Shown: positions 8,809 through 16,784 of the stretch, one piece after another
How positions within the stretch are numbered: position 1 is the stretch's first letter
Layout: the number at the start of each line of letters is the position of its first letter
From: Bacillota bacterium
GTDB lineage: Bacteria > Bacillota > Clostridia > Lachnospirales > Lachnospiraceae
Direction of reading: 5' to 3'
Assembly: GCA_023415475.1 (NCBI GenBank)
Contig: JAEZKL010000190.1
Location: 1 to 39,894, forward strand
DNA: 39,894 nucleotides
Position numbers and translations under genes: made by a program
The notes under the pieces: generated by a model
Told to the model about the DNA's origin: nothing
What the model saw: only the letters and a program-made list of their open reading frames with translations
The model's database searches: none

Positions 8809-8838
8809 GTTTGTGCCAAGGAATTCCCAGGCACAAAC
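8809..8838 (-). terminator. Terminator-like hairpin between galE and galT
   Basis: On the minus strand a perfect 9-bp stem (GTTTGTGCC / GGCACAAAC, 12-nt loop) is followed by CTTTTTAATGG, as in a rho-independent terminator. Only 43 bp separate it from the galT start, so it is either an attenuator or forces partial read-through. Confidence 0.6.
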
Positions 8839-8885
8839 TTGGAAGTGCGAAAATCTCTTTTTTTCAGTCTAATCCTACATGTAAC

Positions 8886-8985
8886 CAAAGTACCGCGAAT
8901 TTGGGCGGTAGCACATAATTCATGACAATAGAAAGATCGCAAGCGTGCTTTCTATTGTATGTCAATTGAAAAATCTGTGATTTTT
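8886..8985 (-). repeat. Dispersed intergenic repeat, copy A (long form)
   Basis: Contains the core CGCGAATTTGGGCGG followed by TAGCACA (from 8894), an extra perfect 11-bp inverted repeat ACAATAGAAAG / CTTTCTATTGT (8925-8935 with 8948-8958), and the hairpin AAAAATC-TGT-GATTTTT (8969-8985). The core and terminal hairpin recur at 12977-13041 and 29913-29975. The hairpin lies just after the galE stop on the minus strand and could also end or stabilise the galKE transcript. Confidence 0.7.
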
Positions 8986-8992
8986 TATTTTA

Positions 8993-9979
8993 TTATTTAT
9001 AACCCATGGGATGATTCTTATGCCAGTTCCATGCGGAGGAGATAATCTCCTCGAGGTCCGCATGCTGCGGCTTCCATCCAAGGATCGTCCTTGCCTTCTC
9101 GCTGGACGCGATGAGCTTCGCGGGATCACCGGCACGTCTCGGAACCGTCTCAGCCTTAATCGGATGACCGGTCACCTTCCTTGCTGCATCGATGACCTCC
9201 TTCACGGTAAAGCCTACCCCGTTACCCAGGTTGAAGATATTACTCTCCTTCCCTTGCATCAGATACTCCACCGCCAGGATATGAGCCTGCGCCAGATCTG
9301 TCACATGGATATAATCCCTTACACAGGTGCCGTCCTTGGTATCGTAATCTTCTCCAAAGATACTGATCGATTCTCGTTGTCCGTTGGCCACCTGAAGAAT
9401 GAGTGGAATCAGATGGGACTCCGGATCATGTGCCTCACCGATGGTACCGCTCTTATGGGCTCCGCAGGCATTAAAATAACGAAGAGAAACATAGCGAAGA
9501 TCATGAGCAACCGAGGTCCAGTAGAACATCTTCTCCATAGAAAGCTTTGTCTCTCCGTAGGTATTCGTCGGCATAGTACGGTCTGTCTCAAGAATAGGAA
9601 CCCTCTCCGGTTCACCATAAGTCGCCGCTGTAGAAGAAAATACAATCTTGTCAATATTATGTGCTAGCATGGATTCCAGAAGAACCTTGGTACCACATAA
9701 ATTATTATCATAATATTTTAAAGGTTTCACCATGCTTTCACCCACCAGCGAATTCGCCGCAAAATGGATCACTGCATCAATCTTCTCCTTCTCAAATACA
9801 CTGTCGATAAACTCGCGATTACGAATATCTCCCTGATAGAAACGCGCCTTCGGATGCACGGCACGGATATATCCGGTCTCAAGATTATCCACGATAACAA
9901 CCTCGTCACCGCGGTCGATTAATTCATAAGCAGTATGGGAACCAATATAGCCTGCACCGCCAAGCACCAAAATAGTCAT
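8993..9979 (-). CDS. galE: UDP-glucose 4-epimerase
   Basis: Extended-SDR epimerase interconverting UDP-galactose and UDP-glucose. 328 aa, full length. Rossmann motif GGAGYIGSH lies at residue 7, FAANSLVGES near 75, the catalytic Ser region FSSTAATYGEP near 120, YGETKLS (YxxxK) near 145, and LRYFNACGA near 167. ATG 9979 follows AGGAGG. It sits 37 bp after galK on the same strand. Confidence 0.97.
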   Translation of the reverse strand: MTILVLGGAGYIGSHTAYELIDRGDEVVIVDNLETGYIRAVHPKARFYQGDIRNREFIDSVFEKEKIDAVIHFAANSLVGESMVKPLKYYDNNLCGTKVLLESMLAHNIDKIVFSSTAATYGEPERVPILETDRTMPTNTYGETKLSMEKMFYWTSVAHDLRYVSLRYFNACGAHKSGTIGEAHDPESHLIPLILQVANGQRESISIFGEDYDTKDGTCVRDYIHVTDLAQAHILAVEYLMQGKESNIFNLGNGVGFTVKEVIDAARKVTGHPIKAETVPRRAGDPAKLIASSEKARTILGWKPQHADLEEIISSAWNWHKNHPMGYK

Positions 9980-10016
9980 AGCAAAAACCTCCTTATCAAT
10001 GTAAACAACTCAAGCT

Positions 10017-11180
10017 CTATAAGACAACCGGACCATCACCAACTTCAACTACATAAAAGGCTGCCAGATAACCGATTTTCTCATTATATTCTGTACCAAC
10101 ATTCTTAATAAATTGATCCACTGCTGCTTCCTTCACGATACTAACTGCACAGCCGCCAAAACCGGCTCCGGTCATTCTGGCACCGATGACACCCTCTTGC
10201 CTTAATGCCGCTTCCACAATGGTATCAAGCTCTATACCGGTAACCTCATAATCATCCCGAAGGGAATCATGGGATGCAATCATCAATTGTCCAAAGAGAG
10301 TCAGGTCACTCTTCTTTAAAGCCTCCACAGCCTTGATGGTTCTCTGATTCTCATAAACCGCATGCTTCGCGCGCTTTCTCTGAACAGGATCCTTGATGTC
10401 CGCCTTGTACTCTTCAAACTGCTCCTCTGTCAGCTCGCCGAGAGCACTTACCGGAAGGACCTTCTGAAGATCACGAAGAGCAGACTCGCACTCGCTTCTT
10501 CTCTCATTATATTTAGAATCCCCAAGGCCGCGTTTCTTATTGGTATTCATAATCACAATCTTGGCTTCGCCAAGCTCAAGAGGCGCATATTCGTAAGACA
10601 GATCTGCTGTATCTAAGAAAATGGCGTGATTCTTTTTACCCATGGCAACCGCAAACTGATCCATAATTCCGCAGTTTACCCCATTAAAATTATTTTCGGA
10701 GTATTGGCTGATCAGTGCAAGCTCGGTATTCGTTATCTCTAACTGGAATAAATCCTTTAGGATAAATCCGGTCAATACCTCTAAGGAAGCGGAGGAGGAC
10801 AGTCCCGAAGCATTCGGAATATTGCCAAAATACAATATATCCATACCGCCGACAATCGGATACCCCTTCTTCTGCAATGCCCAGATAACACCCTTGGGAT
10901 AATTGGTCCAGTTGTCTTCCTTCCTAAACTCCAGATTGTGAATGGAGCTTTCAATAATCCCAAGCTCCTTGAAATTTAAGGAATGGAATCTCAGCCTGTC
11001 ATCGCTTCTCCTTCGTGCTACAGCATAGGTACCGATTGTCAGCGCACAGGGAAACACATGGCCTCCGTTATAATCGGTATGCTCGCCGATCAGGTTCACT
11101 CTGCCCGGTGCAAAATATACCTGATATTCACCTTCCTTACCAAAAACCTCTTCAAACTTCTGAAGCAGCTCCTTCTTCAT
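10017..11180 (-). CDS. galK: Galactokinase
   Basis: GHMP kinase that phosphorylates galactose at C1. 387 aa, full length. The family signature GRVNLIGEHTDYNGG lies near residue 26, the phosphate loop GLSSSASLE near 127, the catalytic Asp region GVNCGIMDQF near 168, and TGAGFGGCAVS near 340. ATG 11180 follows AAAAGGAGAAGGAAAT. It is first in the gal operon, behind a ~240-nt leader and the promoter at 11423-11451. Confidence 0.97.
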   Translation of the reverse strand: MKKELLQKFEEVFGKEGEYQVYFAPGRVNLIGEHTDYNGGHVFPCALTIGTYAVARRRSDDRLRFHSLNFKELGIIESSIHNLEFRKEDNWTNYPKGVIWALQKKGYPIVGGMDILYFGNIPNASGLSSSASLEVLTGFILKDLFQLEITNTELALISQYSENNFNGVNCGIMDQFAVAMGKKNHAIFLDTADLSYEYAPLELGEAKIVIMNTNKKRGLGDSKYNERRSECESALRDLQKVLPVSALGELTEEQFEEYKADIKDPVQRKRAKHAVYENQRTIKAVEALKKSDLTLFGQLMIASHDSLRDDYEVTGIELDTIVEAALRQEGVIGARMTGAGFGGCAVSIVKEAAVDQFIKNVGTEYNEKIGYLAAFYVVEVGDGPVVL

Positions 11181-11422
11181 ATTTCCTTCTCCTTTTATAT
11201 TATTATTAACAGTCAGTATATTATCAAATTCCTAATAATACTCACTTGTATCGAATGCTTCATGTATCAGCAATAAAGGCAGATTGTTATTAATCCATTT
11301 GCTCTATTATTACTCATCCTTTATTTAATAAGCCTATTACAGTAGCAAGGACTGGTTTGTTACCTAAAACTATTTGTTTCATTATTTTTGTTTTATAACA
11401 CAATTTTTGTTTGTTTGATTAT

Positions 11423-11451
11423 ATAATACACCTCTCTACCCTGTTTGTAAA
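11423..11451 (-). promoter_or_regulatory. Predicted gal operon promoter
   Basis: Minus strand TTTACA (11446-11451), 17-bp spacer, TATTAT (11423-11428). The promoter lies 20 bp beyond the stop of the ArsR-type regulator. The following ~240-bp leader to galK is AT-rich, and I see no clear riboswitch in it. Confidence 0.6.
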
Positions 11452-11471
11452 GAGGCTTCTTATCATAAGCA

Positions 11472-12395
11472 TTATTTGAATACTATTTTCATGATCAGAT
11501 TTTGAGGGTAATCACCAAAGCCTTCCCCGAACAGATTCATACCGCCTGAGTGTTTGGCGTCCTCTTTTATGCCAATCCGCACCGCAATATAATCCTTCCC
11601 GGTAAGATGAAAAAACGGCAATCCCTTATCCATGGTCTTCTCTTCCTCTAAATAACAGCCTTGTTCCGATATGCTCCAGGTTTTCAGAATCCCATATTGA
11701 GTATTCTTATCCGGCCACCAATCCGGATTAAGCTTTCCTCTTCTTCCACCATAATCACTCTGACAGTTCCAGGTTCCAACCTCCAGCTCATTCACCCATA
11801 AGGTTATATCAGAGGGATAATTCAAATTAAACTCATGATCCTCCGAGCATATTTCCATGGAAAGCTCGATCCGCCCAATCTCCTTACCAATCATAGAATT
11901 TGTCGGAAAACGATATTCCAGGTAGCCTCGTCCAAGCCAGATCAGTTGTGCTTCGCTTCGTTCAGGAAGATAAAAACATCGGGGATCATCCTCCGTACCA
12001 ATCGGCCCTTTCACGCTTGCCATACCGCAGGTAGGTTCGATCTTATAATCAACATAGCTGCCAATCGGCATCCTGATGATTTCTTCCTCCTGCTCCAGAT
12101 TCTTCGTTGTATTCATCTCCACATAGATATGGTCGAGGACGATGTGACACAGCTTCATCGACCCTCGGATCCCCGGCTGTAATGAGGTCTTAATCATGCC
12201 GGCTTCCTCCAATACCTTTACATGAGCCGCTGATGAGGATGCCGGAATATCTAAAAGCTCTGCGATTTCATTCACATTCAAATCCTTATGACGGAGCTGT
12301 CTCAGTATCTCTATCCGGGTCTCAGAGGATAACGCCTTTGAGACGGAAGCCAGATGCTCCACATCATCCAAATTCAACTTAATTGTCTGTATCAT
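11472..12395 (-). CDS. ArsR-type winged-helix regulator with large C-terminal domain
   Basis: 307 aa. Residues about 8-90 form an ArsR-like winged helix (LSSETRIEILRQLRHKDLNVNEIAELLDIPASSSAAHVKVLEEAGMI, split here only by prose). The metal-site cysteines of classical ArsR/SmtB are absent. Residues 150-307 form a beta- and aromatic-rich domain (DITLWVNELEVGTWNC, GGRRGKLNPDWWP) that looks like a ligand-binding jelly roll, more than twice the size of a normal ArsR. It starts at ATG 12395 after GAGGAAATGATCT. It lies directly upstream of the gal operon, so sugar control of galKET is a reasonable inference. The ligand is unknown. Confidence 0.75.
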   Translation of the reverse strand: MIQTIKLNLDDVEHLASVSKALSSETRIEILRQLRHKDLNVNEIAELLDIPASSSAAHVKVLEEAGMIKTSLQPGIRGSMKLCHIVLDHIYVEMNTTKNLEQEEEIIRMPIGSYVDYKIEPTCGMASVKGPIGTEDDPRCFYLPERSEAQLIWLGRGYLEYRFPTNSMIGKEIGRIELSMEICSEDHEFNLNYPSDITLWVNELEVGTWNCQSDYGGRRGKLNPDWWPDKNTQYGILKTWSISEQGCYLEEEKTMDKGLPFFHLTGKDYIAVRIGIKEDAKHSGGMNLFGEGFGDYPQNLIMKIVFK

Positions 12396-12467
12396 AGATC
12401 ATTTCCTCGTGTTCTGATAATAAATAACTATATCAATTCAATCAAGCCAACACCGGAACGCATGGAA

Positions 12468-12932
12468 TTATGCTTCCACAGTCTCATTCTCCTGATTTTC
12501 CAGTATCTGAATACCACGATGCTCGACTGCTGTAGAGAACACAATCTGAGTGCTTGTTTTGCCAAACTTCTGAACCTCACCGATAAAAGCATCCAGATCC
12601 ATCGTGCTTTTAAAACATACCTTAATTAACATTGAGAAATTCCCAGTAACACAATTGCACTCCATCACATTCGGACATGCTTTGATGAAGGGATAGAATT
12701 CAGGTTTCTGACTGGGTGCAACCTCCAGATTGATAAATGCAGTAATATGATGACCCAGCTTCAACCAATCAATATCTGTATGATATCCTTTAATGATCCC
12801 CTGCTTTTCTAAACGCGCAATTCTCGCCGCTACAGCCGGCGAGGATAAAAAGACCCTCTCAGCTAATTGCTTTAACGGCACCCTTGCATTCTCTTGCAGC
12901 ATAATCAATAATTGCTTATCAATATGATCCAC
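12468..12932 (-). CDS. Lrp/AsnC family transcriptional regulator
   Basis: 154 aa from GTG 12932. The N-terminal helix-turn-helix is typical of the family (DHIDKQLLIMLQENARVPLKQLAERV, here broken: then LSSPAVAARIARLEKQGIIKG), followed by the RAM ligand-binding domain (about 65-140: VMECNCVTGNFSMLIKV). A longer frame extends to 13013, but its extra residues come from the dispersed repeat at 12977-13041 and do not resemble the family. GTG 12932 has an extended Shine-Dalgarno GGTGGTGAT at good spacing and gives the usual short Lrp N-terminus. Its target is unknown; it may respond to an amino acid. Confidence 0.88.
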   Translation of the reverse strand: MDHIDKQLLIMLQENARVPLKQLAERVFLSSPAVAARIARLEKQGIIKGYHTDIDWLKLGHHITAFINLEVAPSQKPEFYPFIKACPNVMECNCVTGNFSMLIKVCFKSTMDLDAFIGEVQKFGKTSTQIVFSTAVEHRGIQILENQENETVEA

Positions 12933-12976
12933 GCTTATCACCACCATCTCGAAATGTATACAAATACTAATGCTAT

Positions 12977-13041
12977 CAAAGCATCGCGAATTTGGGCGGC
13001 AGCACAAATTCACCGATTGAAAAATCTGTAATTTTTCAATC
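12977..13041 (-). repeat. Dispersed intergenic repeat, copy B (short form)
   Basis: Core GCGAATTTGGGCGGCAGCAC plus AAATTC (12985 onward), itself able to fold (GAATTTG / CAAATTC). It is followed by a perfect 11-bp hairpin GATTGAAAAAT / ATTTTTCAATC (13015-13025 with 13031-13041). It lies between the apbE stop and the Lrp gene and may act as the apbE terminator. Compared with copy A it lacks the ACAATAGAAAG insert. Confidence 0.75.
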
Positions 13042-13086
13042 TAATACCTAATTCTAACCCTTCAAACAATAAATTGCAAGAAAAGA

Positions 13087-14178
13087 TTACTGCGGCTTGA
13101 TCAACGCTTCAAAGCCGGTACTAAATCGCATGCTTCCATCACTCATAACCCATAATGCTTCCGTACCCTCAAGGTTTTCAATCAATTGCAGACCTTCTTC
13201 ATATGGTAGGTTAAAGATTGCGGTGGACAGTGCATCTGCAAGTCCCGAATTCTCAGTCACTATGGATACAGCAGTAAATTTTTCCGCCGGCATCAAGGTA
13301 GTTGGATCAATAATGTGGTGATACTCCACACCGTCTACCGTATAATATCTTTCATAATCACCGCTGGAAACCAGAGAAAGGTTCTTTAAATTTAAGATAT
13401 AGAGATAATTCTCCTCACTCTCCTTCTCAGGGTTCTGAATTCCAACATTCCAGGAAGCCTCTGCTCCGGTACCGGTTCCTTCGTTCTTATCGGCTAATAC
13501 GCTATATCCTTTGCTCCCGATCGAGCGAACATTACCGCCTACACTAAGGAGTCCATTGGTATAACCCTTTTCCATTGCCAGCTGTACCACCTGCTCCGTA
13601 GCATAGCCCTTCGCGATTGCACCAACATCCAGACTCATCTCAGGGTCCGCCAGAAATACCGTGGAGGCTGACTCATCAATAATCATCTTACTGATATCCG
13701 TATGCTGTGCCTTCTCCTTAAGTATCTCCATCGGAGGGAGTTCTGCGTTCTCAGGATCATCTGTCCCTGCCTCCCGGTAATCATGCCAAACCTCAAGAAC
13801 GGCACCAAATGCTACATTCACCATACCATCCGATAATTCATAAGCTTCTCTGCCAAACAAAAGCATATCGATTATTTTACGGTCTACCTCTACCGGTGCA
13901 ATTCCCGCATTATCATTAATTGTCTTAATATTATTAATACCTTCATAATCGTGATATTTATCATAAAGCTCATGATAAGCCTCCAGGTCATCATAAACTG
14001 ATTGTGCAAATTCAGAAAATGTCTCTTTATCTTCAGAATAACCAACAATGGTAGTTACTGTATCAAAGAGCTCTAAAAACTGTGCCTGGTATCTGGTCAA
14101 TTCTGGTTCCTTCTTGCAGGCTGTCATATTTATTAGTAACACCATAATCATTAATAAAACCGTAATTTTTCGTTTCAA
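13087..14178 (-). CDS. apbE: FAD:protein FMN transferase (ApbE/Ftp), lipoprotein
   Basis: Transfers FMN from FAD to Ser/Thr of exported proteins outside the membrane. 363 aa. The signal peptide ends in a lipobox (INMTAC, Cys near 21). Catalytic-domain motifs: LFDTVTTIVGY near 38, LDVGAIAKGYATEQVV near 180, SVGGNVRSIG near 208, HHIIDPTT near 290, and the Mg-binding ADALSTAIF near 315. The start is TTG 14178, chosen because GAGGTGAAGCC precedes it at ideal spacing. The gene follows the PplA-like lipoprotein gene after a strong terminator, so it probably has its own promoter. It corresponds to FmnB-type flavinyltransferase of Gram-positive EET loci. Likely targets are the PplA-like protein and the Ndh2 loop. 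Confidence 0.93.
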   Translation of the reverse strand: MKRKITVLLMIMVLLINMTACKKEPELTRYQAQFLELFDTVTTIVGYSEDKETFSEFAQSVYDDLEAYHELYDKYHDYEGINNIKTINDNAGIAPVEVDRKIIDMLLFGREAYELSDGMVNVAFGAVLEVWHDYREAGTDDPENAELPPMEILKEKAQHTDISKMIIDESASTVFLADPEMSLDVGAIAKGYATEQVVQLAMEKGYTNGLLSVGGNVRSIGSKGYSVLADKNEGTGTGAEASWNVGIQNPEKESEENYLYILNLKNLSLVSSGDYERYYTVDGVEYHHIIDPTTLMPAEKFTAVSIVTENSGLADALSTAIFNLPYEEGLQLIENLEGTEALWVMSDGSMRFSTGFEALIKPQ

Positions 14179-14274
14179 GGCTTCACCTCATATCATTTTA
14201 CTTGTTAAATAACTCTGTAATCTTCTGTAGTCTACTTTCCTATCTAATAAAACTTTTGATAATTCTATCAGACT

Positions 14275-14304
14275 ATCATATATCCTTCTGTCACTAAAAA
14301 TCAA
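14275..14304 (-). promoter_or_regulatory. Possible apbE promoter
   Basis: Minus strand TTGATT (14299-14304), 18-bp spacer, TATGAT (14275-14280), about 95 bp before the apbE start. The remainder of 14305-14457 shows nothing further. Confidence 0.4.
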
Positions 14305-14458
14305 GAACTAAATCTTTCACACTAACCAACATGCTTCGATACAACCGGGAACTTGGAAGAACAAGTACTTTGGCTCCAATAGAAAAAACTTCATAGTTCT
14401 TCCCAAGAATTGCTTAATAAGAATCCTTTATCTACTCAACCTTATTGTCTAATAAAGA

Positions 14459-14507
14459 TAAGGCTGCTGCGAAACATTACTGTTCAATGTTTTGCAACAG
14501 CCTTATT
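14459..14507 (-). terminator. Strong hairpin after the PplA-like gene
   Basis: A 19-bp stem with few mismatches (14461-14479 pairs with 14487-14505, 7-nt loop), extendable by ATAAGG/CCTTAT and followed on the minus strand by a T-rich stretch. It separates the ndh2 to PplA-like transcript from apbE. Confidence 0.65.
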
Positions 14508-14523
14508 ACATAACAATCGGGTT

Positions 14524-14553
14524 CCCGGATTACGGGAATTCTATTGTATGTCA
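14524..14553. repeat. Partial copy of the dispersed repeat
   Basis: TTCTATTGTATGTCA at 14539-14553 is identical over 15 bases to 8950-8964 in copy A. It is preceded by a small hairpin CCCG-GATTA-CGGG (14525-14537). The core GCGAATTTGGGCGG is not present, so this is a fragment. Confidence 0.4.
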
Positions 14554-14570
14554 GTCAAGCTCTAATACAA

Positions 14571-15671
14571 TTATTTAGCTGCGCTTGCTGCTGCCTTTTC
14601 GATATCAGCAACGAATGCATTTACATGCACTGTTACAGAAGCTGCTAAGTCTGCATCTGCAGGCTTGCCTTCTGTTAAAGCGATTCCCTTAACTTCATCT
14701 ACACTCTTACCAACAACATAAGCTGCAAATGCGTTAGCCTGCTCATACCACTCTTTGCCGATAGCGGAAGCCTTCTTCATGCCATAAGCATCCTTTAATT
14801 CCTGCTTGGTCTGAGGAGCAACTGCTAAATCAGTAGTGATAACACCAGCAGTTGTGAAGTTAACATTACCCTGGGAAGCATCAATTACACAGCTGGAGAT
14901 CTTGCCTTCTGCATTGAAGGTAGTAGCGATGTAGTAAGAATATGCCTGTGCTAAGCCTTCGCCTTCTGCGCTAGCATCCTTGGATTTTGCCATATCGGTA
15001 GATACGCCAAGACCTAACTGATCGCCTTCTACTGCACCTAATTCCTGAGCGTTAGCAACAGCCTTCTCAAGAGTAGCTACATAATCAGTAATATGTACAG
15101 TTACGGAAGCTGCTAAATCAGCATCGGTAAGAACGCCTTCTTCATTTACAGCAATACCCTTTACTTCATCAACAGTCTTACCAATAACATAAGCAGCGAA
15201 TGCATCTGCCTGCTCATTCCACTCTTTGCCGATACTGGAAGCCTTAGCCATACCGTATTCAGCGCCAAGCTCTTGCTTAGATTTGAAAGTAGTTGCAATA
15301 TCAGTTACAAGCTTGCCTTCTTTAGAGAAGTTCATCTTAGTCTGAGCTGTATCAAGCTTGCAATCTAATATCTTACCATCTGCACTAACTAAAACAGCTA
15401 CGATAACGGAATCAACCTGTGCTAAACCATCTGCATCGCCTGCATCCTTGCTCTTTGCAAGAGAAGTAGTAACTGCAAGACCTGTCTTAACAGCTGCTGC
15501 TGTAGCTACAGGTGCTTCGGTTGCTGCGGGTGCCTCAGTTGCTGCGGGTGCTTCGGTTGCTGCGGGTGCTGTTGTGGGCTCTGTTGTTGCTTCTTCTGTC
15601 TTTGAACCACATGCAACAAACAGTGACATTACCATTACTAATGTAAGTAACATCGCTAAAATCTTTTTCAT
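14571..15671 (-). CDS. PplA-like exported lipoprotein with two tandem domains
   Basis: 366 aa from ATG 15671, chosen because GGAGGAAAGAATT precedes it; a longer frame to 15764 would overlap the UbiA gene. A signal peptide ends at Cys21 (SLFVAC), followed by an Ala/Pro/Thr/Glu linker with three APAATE units (15-bp DNA repeats). Two ~145-residue domains, about 62-215 and 218-366, are clear duplicates of one another (GLAxxxS, TKQEL, GMxKASxIGKEW, AFAAYVxGK, VDEVKGIA). Near the end of each is DADLAAS (183-189 and 339-345), a degenerate match to the ApbE acceptor consensus Dxx(S/T)GA(S/T). Listeria PplA is likewise a lipoprotein with two flavinylated domains, so this is the likely surface electron carrier. 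Flavinylation is inference. Confidence 0.75.
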   Translation of the reverse strand: MKKILAMLLTLVMVMSLFVACGSKTEEATTEPTTAPAATEAPAATEAPAATEAPVATAAAVKTGLAVTTSLAKSKDAGDADGLAQVDSVIVAVLVSADGKILDCKLDTAQTKMNFSKEGKLVTDIATTFKSKQELGAEYGMAKASSIGKEWNEQADAFAAYVIGKTVDEVKGIAVNEEGVLTDADLAASVTVHITDYVATLEKAVANAQELGAVEGDQLGLGVSTDMAKSKDASAEGEGLAQAYSYYIATTFNAEGKISSCVIDASQGNVNFTTAGVITTDLAVAPQTKQELKDAYGMKKASAIGKEWYEQANAFAAYVVGKSVDEVKGIALTEGKPADADLAASVTVHVNAFVADIEKAAASAAK

Positions 15672-15729
15672 AATTCTTTCCTCCATAATGAATAATATTA
15701 GACTTGTAACATTTATATTAATTCCATTG

Positions 15730-16650
15730 TTAATGGAATGAATATACCGATGCCAGAAAGGCACTGATAAAAATAATCAGGGTATTAACGCCCATGATAA
15801 TGATGTAATTCTTGATTGCTATCAGGAAGGTAGTCTCCTTCTCCTGCTTCTGAAAGAATATACTGATATTCTTCTGAACCGGAATAATTGTGATCAGTGA
15901 TAACAGACAAACCGGTGACAGGATATCAAAAATCACCATAGCAATCGTTGCCAGATAGGTCGCATAATAGAGAGCGGCAAATAGATAAAGTGCCTTTTTC
16001 CCTATATAATATGGCAAGGTATGTCGCTTTACCGCAATATCCTTTTCCAGATCGCAGATGTTATTGGCCAGCATAATGTTGGCTGTTGTACAAAATGGTA
16101 CTACAGAAAATAACATAAGGGATAATAATGGAACCACTTGAAATTTCAGGAATATTGTTTCAAAATTAACATTCATGCTTAAAAAAGTACCTGCAGGAAG
16201 ATTAATATACAGGATAATAAACGGAATTAACAAGCCGTAAAATGCACCTGATAGTACTTCTCCCAACGGCTGTCTGGAGATTGGCACCGGTCCGTAGGTA
16301 TAAAATACACCACATAGAAAGCACAAACCACCAGCAAGAAATATAACAATATCTGTCTGAGCTGCAAGTAATAATCCCAAAGCAGCACTGATCGAGAATA
16401 ATACACAGATAATAATAAATGCTGTACTTCGCTTAAACTGTAACGTCTGATGATTATTCCTCGTATCAATATAGTTATTGATCGCAGTCGTAGTTAAATC
16501 AAACAGTAACATCGCAGCAAAGAATAATAACGTAAGATCCCATTTTATCGGCTGCCCCATATATACCAACAGAGCAATCGTAATCAGAAACGCAAAGGTG
16601 CTGGTTATTTTCGTCATTATCTCTACATAACTTAAAAACCGCTTAATCAT
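15730..16650 (-). CDS. UbiA-family prenyltransferase (DmkA/MenA-like)
   Basis: Integral membrane aromatic prenyltransferase, 306 aa with about eight hydrophobic segments. The two Asp-rich motifs for prenyl diphosphate/Mg are seen as NNYIDTRNN (near 58-66) and NNICDLEKD (near 200-208). Together with the neighbouring polyprenyl synthase it would make a demethylmenaquinone-type quinone, as DmkA does in the Listeria EET locus. The aromatic acceptor (DHNA) must come from elsewhere, since no men genes are in the window. ATG 16650 follows GGGAGATAGTA. It lies 134 bp after the prenyl synthase, a gap with only a small hairpin and a weak possible promoter. Confidence 0.87.
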   Translation of the reverse strand: MIKRFLSYVEIMTKITSTFAFLITIALLVYMGQPIKWDLTLLFFAAMLLFDLTTTAINNYIDTRNNHQTLQFKRSTAFIIICVLFSISAALGLLLAAQTDIVIFLAGGLCFLCGVFYTYGPVPISRQPLGEVLSGAFYGLLIPFIILYINLPAGTFLSMNVNFETIFLKFQVVPLLSLMLFSVVPFCTTANIMLANNICDLEKDIAVKRHTLPYYIGKKALYLFAALYYATYLATIAMVIFDILSPVCLLSLITIIPVQKNISIFFQKQEKETTFLIAIKNYIIIMGVNTLIIFISAFLASVYSFH

Positions 16651-16784
16651 TACTATCTCCCTTGATGCCGCTTAACAGAAACTGCTTCCTACCCCCTACA
16701 CATCTGCAAAAATAGACATGTAAGAGGTATTAAGCTGTATAATTTTATGTGCAAAATATAGTATTGCCTGAATAGTTATAATCC

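Noticed and set aside
9011..9667. 218-codon plus-strand open frame opposite galE
   Set aside because: Shadow of galE; no ribosome site and rich in Arg/Leu/Cys as expected of an antisense frame.
11181..11422. Possible riboswitch in the ~240-nt galK leader
   Set aside because: The leader is AT-rich without strong stems or a known aptamer pattern; length alone is not evidence.
12933..13013. Upstream extension of the Lrp gene
   Set aside because: The extra 27 codons derive partly from the dispersed repeat and do not look like an Lrp N-terminus; GTG 12932 has the better ribosome site.
15515..15585. Short tandem 15-bp repeats resembling a repeat array
   Set aside because: They are in frame and encode the Ala/Pro/Thr/Glu linker of the PplA-like lipoprotein, with no spacers; not CRISPR or an iteron origin.
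15672..15764. Upstream extension of the PplA-like gene
   Set aside because: It would overlap the UbiA gene and place 31 residues before the signal peptide; ATG 15671 has a GGAGGAAAG site.
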